64,000 bases of DNA from the NCBI GenBank assembly GCA_030770425.1, contig JASJFT010000098.1:88111-152110 (forward strand). The letters are read 5' to 3'. Below are positions 1 through 9,477 of this stretch, in pieces. This DNA comes from Darksidea phi. Lineage: Eukaryota > Ascomycota > Dothideomycetes > Pleosporales > Lentitheciaceae. Position numbers and translations under genes: made by a program. Each line of letters opens with the position of its first letter. The stretch's first letter is position 1. The notes under the pieces were generated by a model, which saw nothing but the letters and a program-made list of their open reading frames with translations, ran no database searches and was not told where the DNA came from.

Positions 1-2045
1 GAAACGGTCTGGTATGATAGAACTGCCGGGTTATTACAGACTGAGAGCTATCACGATATATAGTGCGAATAGTAGATGTTTAGCAAGCCTTGTACTATTG
101 TAACGGCTTTTGGGTATTTAGAAAGGTAGGATGAGTGCGTATAGAGATGCGTAGGATGCGTAGGCTAGGTATTTAAAACCTGTATATAGTATCGCATACC
201 ACCCAAAAAGCTTGCATCGTGATGAAGCTGTTAGCTTACTACATGGGAAGGTTAATCAGGATGCATAATGCGTATAGGACCTTTTTATAGGCATAGTAAC
301 ATTCAGGCGTGTAACATCATCGCCCGCAGACGGAGGTGAGTGTGTCACGCCATGTCCACGCTTAAAAGTTAATGACAGACATACTTATATAAAAATAAAC
401 GAATTTTCATCCGATGAAGACATGTACAGGTATCTAAGGTCCAGCGTATGACCGTGCATTCTCTACATAGCATCTTGTAACCACTAAGAGAGCACCCTTG
501 ACCTCGTAAAACTATCGCCTTCTAAGTAGTTAAAGGTAACTTGGATATAGTTTATAGAGCACCGCTTTTACGAGCAGCTCAAGGATAATAGCCGAAGGAC
601 ATAGAGGCCCGGAATTGAAGCTTATACGAAGTTTCAGAGTCGATGTTTCTGCAACATTGTCTTCTCTCATATTCAACAGCTTTGGAAACGAACTGATTGC
701 GTTTTCGGGTATAATCCATTCATTCTGCTATGGCTAAGCTGGGCTTGATGTAGAAACCACATCATAAAGATGTTGGTCAATGCTTTTGAACTTCGTGCGA
801 GAATCGGTAACCTCTTGCCGAATAGTGACAATCTGGTCTCGAGGAGCCATGATATCGGTTTCTTGTTTTGCGGGATCCTAGGCCGTGGTTGTATTCATTC
901 TAGAACCCGTCTTACTTCGATGATTCTCGTAGGCAATAATATTGAGATTTCAACTAACTCTTTGCCAGTATTTTTCATATTGGCTCTCACTTCCATGAAG
1001 TCCGGTTTGAGGTGAATGTTTGACAAGCGAATATCCTCATGTGCAGCATTCTCTACATGATCTTGTTTGCGTTAGTGCCCATGACATCAATGACGCTTAT
1101 ACTGGGGCCCAAAGACATAGGCATGGGCTGTTGTCATGGGTGTGGTTCTGAGCGGCGGGCTTGAGAAAAGTTACTTGTATGGTGGCTGTGATTAAAGCAA
1201 CTATGATGAGCAGCCAACATTGCAGTCTCCGCAATGCATGGATGTGCTTAGGTATAAGCTTTAATCCGCGAACGCGCTAGAGTGGTAGGAAAGACATTGC
1301 TCCGTAATAGCTGCAATAGTCATCAAAGCATTGATACCGTTCCCGAGGAAGACTTTATATGGTAATAGCTGCTGCGATGTTCCTGCCATAATATGCTTTC
1401 GCGGCACACGTTGCTAAGAATAACTAAGTTGGATAAGAGTGTTGGGCTGCTGCAATACATATTACGAAGAAGGCGTTGAGGTTGCGGACTATGAGCGGGA
1501 CTAGATGTTCAACGATAGCGAAATGCAACAAACCCTGACTGTGGGGAGGGTCTGGATTGTTCTGCTTGTACGTGGGGTCAGTGCAGTATAGATGACAGTA
1601 TAGAGGTGTGGCCTTATTCTTCGGTAGCTTAACTGCCCCACGAAATGGTTAAAAACGCGGTTAAAAATCGCGTGACTTCGCGTTGCGATGAGACGTAGGG
1701 CAGTAGGCGTGAAAAGCAGTGCGCTAAGCCAGATATGGGTATAACCTACCAAGCTGGCCGTAATTTGAAGTAAGAACAAACACTCCCGACTAGAAGAAGG
1801 GCCCCGGCCACATCTCACGGACTCTTCAAATAGAGGGTCAATATCGATTGCTCAAAGTTTGAGAATTGCAAAGAGAAGCGAAACCGGGCATATGGAGTGC
1901 CCGCAGCGTCGGCATTCAGTATCGGCTTCTATCACCAAACTAGTGGCCGACTTCGCATACCTTCCGCCCTCGCAAAGGCTCCACAAGAATATCTCAATCA
2001 TACACTTATCCCCTCTACTCACACCAATCGACTTGTCAATACGAC
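1..2045. other. No supported gene
   Basis: Only short open frames with no recognisable motif or codon pattern on either strand. The last 200 bases before 2046 are pyrimidine-rich and probably hold the promoter and leader of the following monooxygenase gene. No clear TATA box was seen. Confidence 0.5.
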
Positions 2046-3392
2046 ATGCCCTACCTCGAAACCCAACCCAGGATCATCATCGCCGGGGCCGGCGTTGGTG
2101 GCCTCTCAGCCGCGCTAGCTCTGCACGCAGCGGGATTAACCGACATCCACATCTACGAAGCATCTCACCACCTAACAACGCTGGGCGTCGGTATAAATGT
2201 GCAGCCATCTGCTGTCTTGATACTCAGAAATCTGGGATTGTTGGATGCATTGGAGAAGACGGCTATTAAGACTGCAGAGCTGAATTTTTACAATCGCCAT
2301 GGAGACTCGATACTTAGCGAGACGAGGGGGTTGAAGGCGGGCTACGCAGTGCCGCAGTTCAGTATCCATAGAGGCGAGTTCCAGATGCTGCTGCTGAGCG
2401 CGGTCAAGGAGAGGTTGGGGAAAGATTGCATACACCTCGCCCACTCGCTCTCTAACTTCTCGCAAACTGAGAAGAAAATCACGGCATTTTTTGTCAATCG
2501 GCACGATAGCTCATCGGCCGCGGCCCAAGAAGTCACCGGCGACGTGCTGATAGCGGCCGATGGCATCAACTCCACCGCGCGTAAAGTCCTCTATCCTGAT
2601 GAAGGACCGCCACGATTTTCCGGGCGTATGCTTTGGCGCGGATGTCTTGAGCGCGCGCCTAATCTCACGGGGGCGAGTATGGTATGGGCAGGCCACGCCG
2701 ACCAAAAGTTCATCGCGTACCCCATCTCCCAGCGGTCAGCCAACAAAGGCCTCTCGCTCGTGAACTGGATTGCTGAACTACGCATTCGCTCAAAGGACGA
2801 CGAGGATCTGACGCCACCGAAAACGGACTGGACGAGATCTGTTCCGAAAGAAGTCTTCGCAGGGCCCTTTGCGGAGTGGAAGTGTGGAGGACTGGAGATG
2901 AAAGAGTTGATTGAAAAGACTGAAAAGATTTATGAGTTTCCGATGAGTGATCGGGATCCTGTGGAACGCTGGTCGTTTGGGCGGTTAACGCTGCTGGGTG
3001 ATGCGGCGCATGCCATGTACCCGATCGGATCGAATGGCGCGTCGCAGGCCATCATTGACGCTGAGAGTCTCGCAAAACATCTTTCGCAAAATCCGGATGA
3101 TGTTGAGGGTGCACTGAAAGCGTATCAGCTGGAGAGATTACCGCCCACGGCCAAGATTGTTATGGCGAACCGAGCGAACGGTCCGGATCATGTGCTGCAG
3201 TTAGCGGAGGAACGGGCACCCAATGGGTTTGAGAACGTGTACGATGTGATACCGAAAGATGAACTGGAAGGGATAGGAAAGGCGTATAAGGCTATTGCGG
3301 GGTTTGAAATGGACGCTGTGAATAAGAAAGCGGAGAGGACGGAAGGGACGGCCGAGAGATTGTCGCTGAAGAGTCCAGTGGATTGGATATGA
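2046..3392 (+). CDS. FAD-dependent monooxygenase (PhzS / salicylate-hydroxylase-like)
   Basis: Intronless 448-residue protein. It begins with a Rossmann dinucleotide-binding motif GAGVGG (G14-x-G16-x-x-G19). The DG motif follows at D172-G173 (AADGINSTAR), and the GD motif at G318-D319 (LLGDAAHAMYPIGSNG). These three in this order and spacing define class A flavoprotein aromatic hydroxylases. The GSNGASQAIIDAE stretch after the GD motif is typical of the PhzS-like subgroup. The family uses NAD(P)H and O2 to hydroxylate aromatic or heteroaromatic rings in the cytosol; the substrate here cannot be read from sequence. Length is normal for the family (about 400 to 450). The start at 2046 sits a few residues before the Rossmann strand, as usual. 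There are no neighbouring biosynthetic genes, so a role in a metabolite cluster is not supported; catabolism or detoxification is equally possible. Confidence 0.88.
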   Translation: MPYLETQPRIIIAGAGVGGLSAALALHAAGLTDIHIYEASHHLTTLGVGINVQPSAVLILRNLGLLDALEKTAIKTAELNFYNRHGDSILSETRGLKAGYAVPQFSIHRGEFQMLLLSAVKERLGKDCIHLAHSLSNFSQTEKKITAFFVNRHDSSSAAAQEVTGDVLIAADGINSTARKVLYPDEGPPRFSGRMLWRGCLERAPNLTGASMVWAGHADQKFIAYPISQRSANKGLSLVNWIAELRIRSKDDEDLTPPKTDWTRSVPKEVFAGPFAEWKCGGLEMKELIEKTEKIYEFPMSDRDPVERWSFGRLTLLGDAAHAMYPIGSNGASQAIIDAESLAKHLSQNPDDVEGALKAYQLERLPPTAKIVMANRANGPDHVLQLAEERAPNGFENVYDVIPKDELEGIGKAYKAIAGFEMDAVNKKAERTEGTAERLSLKSPVDWI

Positions 3393-4151
3393 GAAGCATT
3401 CCGAGGGAGGGTTACACGGGCGCTTTCGCACGGGTGTGTTTCATGCTGGTGCCTGCGTTGCCGTTTAGATGTGGCTCTCTATGGACTTTCAGGAACCGGC
3501 GTTTGGAAAAGCGCGAAAAGAAGATCATCGCCTCGCCTTTGAATGACTTGTTATTGCTTCTATTCCGTCGTTATCGCGCACAGCGGTCGTGATGGTCAGT
3601 GAGATTTTCGGCATTTCCTCTGGTGCGTGGCAGAACCGCTTAGCGTCGACGCGAGCTGGCACCTATCGCTAGTGATCGGCGGCATGGTATCTGCGTTTGC
3701 ACTTCTAGACATTATCGTTTCAGCTCCTCACCCCACGTGCATCCAGGTCGCCATCCACAAACACACTAATACTGCATCTGCACTACGCGAACGTAGCACA
3801 TGGCTAGCCGGCGTTATACCCGTACCACGCACCACGTTTTTCGGTGTTGGTGTTAATTAGCCACATGTCTTTCCAAGAAGGCGGGTACGGTCGGGGCTGC
3901 AACAATGGTTCTACACATGAACTAGCGGTTTCGGATCGCGCATCATCAATCCAGGTGTTCGCAGCTATTAGTGGAGCAGGAGAGCGGTGGAGCCGCAGGG
4001 GAAGATTGGTCCCGAAACGATGTGTCGATAGGAGGCGTTGATCAGTGGTCTATTGCCGGAGGGTATTATTACGGTATCATACAGCGCGAAAAGTGAGCTC
4101 AGCCATCCTCGTGATCACAGGTGGTTTGGTGTTGATTATTGCCACTGAACA
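3393..4151. other. No supported gene
   Basis: Short open frames only. The part near 4152 is the 3' side of the minus-strand FAR1-like ORF. No transposase catalytic region was recognised there. Confidence 0.4.
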
Positions 4152-5060
4152 CTATGAGAAGCCCTCACTCTCAAACAGCCGATACTCGTTACGAACGTCC
4201 TGCCGGGTCATCTGCAGCCCTGGAAAGTCCTGACGTAGCCGTATTAGGACCTCCTTCGCTCCGCTAGAGGTTGGAAACAACGAGCGAATCTTCTCGCGCA
4301 CCTCCTCAGTTCTCCACTCGCGCCGATACCTGGGCACCACATATACGTTTCTAAACGGTGGGTGATTGTGCTGAATCGATTTCTGCGCGTTTTTCTGACC
4401 AGTCATGTGTAGGATCCGCCATCGCGAGTTCATTGGGTCCTTATAGTCTTCTGCGACGATGTAGAAGCTATATGGGCACCCAGTTTTGAGGCTCTGAGAC
4501 CCAGGCCTCTGTCGCTCCTTGATATCCTTTCGCCGTCCTCCCTTCATACACCTAATCTCACACTTGTAGCGCGTATTAAGCGTGTTTTTTATCCATCTGT
4601 GTCGATTCAACGCGATACCGTTTTCGCGGGCGAAGCGTTGATAGAATCGCACACAATCACGATACGAATCACACCATATTTCAGGTATTGGGGGGTGCGC
4701 GCGTAGGGCATCTCCGACGTCCCACAACTTCGAGAAATCGAGCTCGCCGTATTGTATAGGATCCTTTTGTTTCCGCTGACGAATATGAGGTGCAACAGGT
4801 CGTCGCGTACGAGTCGAAATACGGCCATCCTCGCCCTGGCCCTCGTCCTGGCCCTCGTCCTGGCCCTCGCCCTCACTCTCAGAGATATCCGTTGTATAGT
4901 CGCCCATAAACGCCTCCAAATCGGCGTCGTCGCCTACCGAGGAGGCGGGACTTGCGGGTATCTGATTACGCAGTCTCCATAGGACTTTGAAATCTGCGTC
5001 GTCAACCAGCTCGTCAACCGCGGGCATTGGATTTATTAAAACCGGTAGCGAGGTCTCCAT
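4152..5060 (-). CDS. FAR1/WRKY-GCM1-like DNA-binding protein, probably Mutator-like element derived
   Basis: An intact 302-residue ORF. Residues 1-110 are acidic and disordered, including a short EGQD-type repeat near 64-77. From about 127 to 226 it resembles the FAR1-type zinc finger at the N-terminus of Mutator-like transposases: SYRDCVRFYQRFARENG, then C167, C171, C195 and H221-N-H223, compatible with a CCHH zinc site. The family binds DNA, in transposase or in domesticated regulators. The DDE catalytic and SWIM parts that normally follow are absent: the frame stops after about 75 further residues and nothing like them was seen downstream. It may be a truncated element, a separate ORF of a larger element, or a domesticated gene. 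The frame has no RIP-like stops, unlike the repeats at 48-62 kb. The family call comes from pattern reading only. Confidence 0.6.
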   Translation of the reverse strand: METSLPVLINPMPAVDELVDDADFKVLWRLRNQIPASPASSVGDDADLEAFMGDYTTDISESEGEGQDEGQDEGQGEDGRISTRTRRPVAPHIRQRKQKDPIQYGELDFSKLWDVGDALRAHPPIPEIWCDSYRDCVRFYQRFARENGIALNRHRWIKNTLNTRYKCEIRCMKGGRRKDIKERQRPGSQSLKTGCPYSFYIVAEDYKDPMNSRWRILHMTGQKNAQKSIQHNHPPFRNVYVVPRYRREWRTEEVREKIRSLFPTSSGAKEVLIRLRQDFPGLQMTRQDVRNEYRLFESEGFS

Positions 5061-5294
5061 AATAAACGTATAAGTAAAATCGTATACAAAATTAATCTGA
5101 TTGGTGTTGTGGGCGGTACAACAAATTCGCGAGTTGTAACTGAAAAATCTACGAGTTCAAACACCGAAACAACGGGTTATAACAACAACAAATGACTTAG
5201 AACTGATAAATGAGCAGCTAGTATCAATATAGCGCCTCCGGCACCGAAAACTTTATATTACTATGGCCAAGGAGAGAGCCATACCCGAATAGTC

Positions 5295-5363
5295 TTATTG
5301 GTAGGACAGATAACGAGTTATTGGTAGGACAGATAACGAGTTATTGGTAGGACCGTTAACGAC
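5295..5363. repeat. Three tandem copies of a 23-base unit
   Basis: Copies at 5295-5317, 5318-5340 and 5341-5363. The first two are identical (begin TTATTGGTAGGACAG); the third diverges at its 3' half. They lie about 235 bases upstream of the FAR1-like ORF start, so they may be part of its promoter or of a transposon end. Confidence 0.9.
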
Positions 5364-6814
5364 TCCCGTTGCGGCGAGGTCTGCGAACTCAGACAGAGAT
5401 TGGAGGTTGCGCATTTGTCAATTCAACCCCACGAGTTGTTGAGAAGTGGAGGAAATGATACCCGGTACTGTGAAATCTCTTAGCCTGATTACTCATGGTG
5501 TGACAGCAGCCAAACTTAAACCACCGCGGGGCATCCTGATTACCTATCATATTTCCACCAATTACCAAGGGTTTAGCGCCTGCAATTTTTCCACTTTTCG
5601 AGCATGCCGCATGGGGAGAAGCTCCGAAATTCACTTTCGGCTTGCAAAGCTCGCGTGTTGAAACGAGATCTCAGCGCCCAGAAGCTGTGCCACCTGTCAA
5701 CGAGAGACAACGCAACAACCTCGACCGGAGAATTGTGAAGACATGCACACGCACGACCACGTGTTACACGTACGTGGACAATACATTGTCGAGCGAAGTG
5801 GTGAGCAAGTGCATGTGGTGAGCAAGTGGCGTACTCACCGACTCGTACGGCGTCACCACCCTAGATTCATCCAACCTCGCCCATTGCAAGCTTCCATATT
5901 GGCGTCGGCTGCCGTGATGTTACCACCCGCTCTTTCATCTCCCGGGAATCTTAAACCGTGGAAATGAGGGCGATCTCAACTCCTTCGAATTTCTGCAACG
6001 CCTCATTGCCTATCTCAACCACATCGCGCTGCGAGAATCAGCCACATCACCACCCGAATTGCGTTAAGTTCAATCTCCCCTTTCTGTTGGACAATCTCGG
6101 TCTCTAGACCCGTTGAGAAAAAGCGTTGTGCTGCCAAGTTACACAACTGTGCACTTTGCACGCTCATTAGACTTTTCGTCGCTAATGCAAGCATGAAACC
6201 TTCGTGTCCGGACGATCCTCTGTATGGCCCGAGCCAATCAAGAAACCCTTGAAACGAAGAGGCGCTAGACAGATTCGTTAAGCCTGCCGGAAGCGGACGG
6301 ACTTTGTGCTGACGCAGACGGACCACCACTGCCAACCCCTGCGTAGACCTTGCAAGCCCGTAACGTTCACACGCCGGTGTGAGGACTGACCAATACGCTA
6401 GCTATAATACTATTAAGTGAGCATCGCTTACGATTCCTTACCGCTGGAGGCCCTTTCTGAACACAAGTCCGCGACGCGGCTCCACAAAGTGCTAGCTGCG
6501 AATCATTGGCCAGTATGCATCTGGAACCGTGCACCTGCAGGTACCCCTCGGACTGCCAAACATGAGGCGTCAAGTGGCCTGCATCGCAAACAGAAACGAC
6601 GTAATAAACGACTCCCGGCCGGCCTGGGCAAAATTAAAGGAGGGGACCCGGCTACCCAGCCACTGGCTTCGAATGGTCAGGGCCATGACGGGCCTAAAGC
6701 CTTCGTGGCCAACACGCCTTGGTGTATCTGCACAAGTGCGGAGTTGCCCAGCGCCCAGGGTGGGTGGGCGCCAGCCCGAGGCGCGTGTTTAATCTCCCTG
6801 GAAGTGGAGGGATG
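5364..6814. other. No supported gene
   Basis: Several open frames of 60 to 130 codons overlap on both strands without recognisable motifs. The 3' end carries the promoter of the CAP-like gene. Confidence 0.4.
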
Positions 6815-6823
6815 TATATAAGG
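6815..6823 (+). promoter_or_regulatory. TATA box of the CAP-like gene
   Basis: TATATAAGG lies about 220 bases before the start codon at 7046 and is followed by a C/T-rich leader, the usual arrangement of a strongly expressed fungal gene. The transcription start would fall near 6845-6860 (inferred). Confidence 0.6.
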
Positions 6824-7045
6824 AGTTGGGATCTTCCAGTGTCCACTTTTCCTTCCAAGTCTGCGACTTCGACGATACAACTCAATCATTCTTTGGAAGA
6901 ACACACTCTCCATCCACACTCTTTTGCAACTCCCCTTCGGGACCCACGTTCATTCACACGCACGGCGGCTAGCCCCTCCAAATCCAAAACCTTAAACATC
7001 AACTCATCGTCGAATTCAAAGATCTAAATCATACCAACTTTCAAG

Positions 7046-7708
7046 ATGCACGCCGCTACCACTCTTTCCCTCATCGCCCTTTTCGGCTCAGCTCTCGCCG
7101 CTCCTGCTCCCTATGGAGGACAACCCCATGTCGTCTATACCACCGAGGTCGTCACTGTCGTTGTGACTGGCGGTGCTCCCCAGCCAACTTCCCAGGCGCC
7201 GTACCAGCCGCCGAAGGTCGAGCCCACCGTCGTTTACACCACTCAAGAGCAGCCAAAGCCGACCTATGCCCCTGCGCCAGAAAAGCCAACCACCACCGCT
7301 GCCGAACCCCCTAAGGAGACTGCCTCGCCCGACTCCGGCTATATGGGCACTGTCAACACATGGCGTGCCAAGCTCGGTCTCAAGGACCTCATCTACGATG
7401 AGAAGCTCGAAGCCAACGCTGCGAACACATGCGACGAGGGCAACGGTGAGATGAAGCACAAGCTCAACCCAGGCACCATGGGTCAAGTCCTAGCTCCTGG
7501 CCAACCCGAGGATTTCGAGCACGTCTTCGTCGGCGGATGGCTTTGCGAGATGCCCAACATGGCCGGTCTGGACGGTGTCTGCGCTGAGCAGTCCAAGGGC
7601 TGGACATACGAGGGACAGACTGGCCACGCGGAGATCCTCACCGCGGACTCCTACTCCAAGATTGGCTGTGCCTGCGTTAAGGGCATCTGGGGCTGTGATC
7701 TGGCATAA
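7046..7708 (+). CDS. Secreted CAP/SCP-like cysteine-rich protein
   Basis: A 220-residue protein without introns. Residues 1-18 form a signal peptide (hydrophobic core LSLIALFGSALA, cleavage likely at the alanines). Residues 20-96 are a Pro/Thr/Val-rich linker with two VVYTT repeats, probably O-glycosylated. Residues 98-220 resemble the CAP/SCP extracellular domain: NTWRAKLGLKDLIYDEKLEANAANTC, then GHAEILTADSYSKIGCAC near the end, matching the family pattern of a helix with conserved Trp/Arg and a late GH...VGC motif. Six cysteines (129, 167, 179, 208, 210, 217) could form three disulfides. CAP proteins are extracellular and include lipid- or sterol-binding members; the biochemical role here is not shown. 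The CAP domain is divergent and somewhat short. A TATA box and long leader suggest regulated, possibly strong expression. Confidence 0.78.
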   Translation: MHAATTLSLIALFGSALAAPAPYGGQPHVVYTTEVVTVVVTGGAPQPTSQAPYQPPKVEPTVVYTTQEQPKPTYAPAPEKPTTTAAEPPKETASPDSGYMGTVNTWRAKLGLKDLIYDEKLEANAANTCDEGNGEMKHKLNPGTMGQVLAPGQPEDFEHVFVGGWLCEMPNMAGLDGVCAEQSKGWTYEGQTGHAEILTADSYSKIGCACVKGIWGCDLA

Positions 7709-9196
7709 GCGAATTGCTGCCAGAGAGAGTATCTAGATACCGCATGCGTCGCTCACGCCCTGCATTTTCCCTTCTAACCAGTACGTTATTTGTACGCTTC
7801 TTGTTTCCATAGCCAGCGATACGCTCGAATTGATGCATTTTTACGAGTTTCAGCTCTAATGTCCCCACACAAATGCGTGATTTATGAAAGGTGTGCCAGA
7901 TCGACGTCGTGCTCGGTAGCTGATTGGACTTGCGTGCCACTCATCTCCACAAGTGACGAATCATGGCGGCTAGAGTCAGTAGCGAGCCGCGCACGCGTAG
8001 TCAGAAGCCGTTAGCAAAGACGCTGTGCTCGCTGCTGAACAAAGACATTGTTTTGTCCGAAATAAGGCGCCACGACGTTGATCCCCACTCCTGCACGCTC
8101 ATGCCTTCGTAATATGTCGGAGTTGCCGCGCCGCTAGGTTCGTGAGCCTGTCATCACCTTCCTGAATCGTGCGCATTCTCCGACTACATACATAATCACG
8201 CATTCCATGTACCAAAATTCTACCACGACGTGCAAAACCTTTCGAAGACGTTACCTCAGTTCCTATCTTGCTTGGGACAATGGGCCCCCTATAGCAGTCG
8301 AAAGAAGGTTGAGCGAAGGGTTGGTGGGGGTAGTAGCCACGCGACAGGGGCGAGGATGGTGCTGTTCTGCAAGCGATAGGCACGGGAGCATGGTTGGCAC
8401 GTTTCAGATCGCCCAAAGCGTTCCCGCGCGGTTCAGGCCTCCAACGTGCAACACCAACGTTCCCTGCGTGGGCGTGGGCTAGTATACGCGCAAAATGAGC
8501 TGCGTTGCGTGCGTACGACATGACCGTCAGAAAACCGTGCGTGGCCAACTGTGCGGTGACCGAGCGTGTCGGATCCGAACCGTGCAACGCCCTCTTTGCC
8601 GCACCAAAGTCCTCGATGCTCATCCGCCATTTCCTGTGCTTCCCTGTCCCTGGGTGTATAGGTAGTGATGTTGCGCCTCATGGCCGCGACATCGGTCTCG
8701 CAAGGGTAGCTTTTTCCTATTGATGCCCGTTTTCGGTTCTAGGACGGGTCCCTTTGCGGCACAGTTCCCCGACTCGTACGAGCTTAGTCAATGACGTCTT
8801 ATTTTAGCCCAGGAGTCTGCTCTACTCGTGATATGTGCACCTCCCAGGGGCCTCGATAGCGAGGCACAACTACATCTTCCTGCTTCGGTCGCGCGTGGTA
8901 CAGTGGTGCGCTGAGCTTTTGACTTGCTTCTGGGGAGCTGTGTGACACTGTCACCGCATCGTTGTAGAGTTGGCTTATCCAGGGGGTTTATAATAAGCAC
9001 GTTGCATTTACGGCTTTCTCGAATGCTATTTTTATTACTATCCTACTAGGTCTGTATATTTTAACGTTTATAGTAGACCCTGTAAGAATAGTACCACTGC
9101 CCTCAGGCCCACGGCTCTCATTTCCATTTTACCAAAGGCGGAGGCCGGCAGCAAGGTAAAAGAGAAGACAAAAGAGCAAGCACCATCGCCATTTTC
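7709..9196. other. No supported gene
   Basis: Contains the 3' region of the CAP-like gene. A 174-codon minus-strand frame (8099-8623) has no recognisable motif. Confidence 0.4.
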
Positions 9197-9477
9197 TCTC
9201 GCTACACTCGAGGAGAAGAACGTTGCCGGGCCTGACCGGCGACTCGACACGGCAACGGCGTTGAACTGTATACCACTCTCGATGATCATTCATCCTACTC
9301 CTGCGGGACCTAGGGGTGGAGCCCGACTTTCACCGCAACCTCATTGAAGACGAAACAGACGTCATGACAGCTGGATGCAGCTACAGGGCACAAGTTGAAG
9401 GAGTGAGACTGAAGAAAGCGGGCGTAACGAACATCAGGGTCATTAGAATACCAGGAGATTCCAGCAGCACATGGTAG
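9197..9477 (+). pseudogene. Relic of a Baeyer-Villiger / flavin-containing monooxygenase N-terminus
   Basis: Two frames read like the first 90 residues of fungal Baeyer-Villiger monooxygenases. The first (from 9197) gives SRYTRGEERCR followed by a stop and HGNGVELY, matching the family's R-Y-x-x-E-R ... G-N-x-x-Y/V-x-L start. The second, in a shifted frame (from about 9319), gives GCSYRAQVEGVRLKKAGVTN, then IRVI and SSTW, matching the GxGxxG-x-A-x-R-L-x-x-A-G-V strand and the GGTW motif. The glycines of the FAD site are mutated, there are stops near 9230 and 9310, and the reading ends at a TAG after the TW. No further enzyme sequence was recognised downstream. It is a dead fragment. Confidence 0.5.

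Noticed and set aside
8099..8623. 174-codon minus-strand frame
   Set aside because: No motif, no homologous-looking segment, and overlapping frames of similar length on the other strand.
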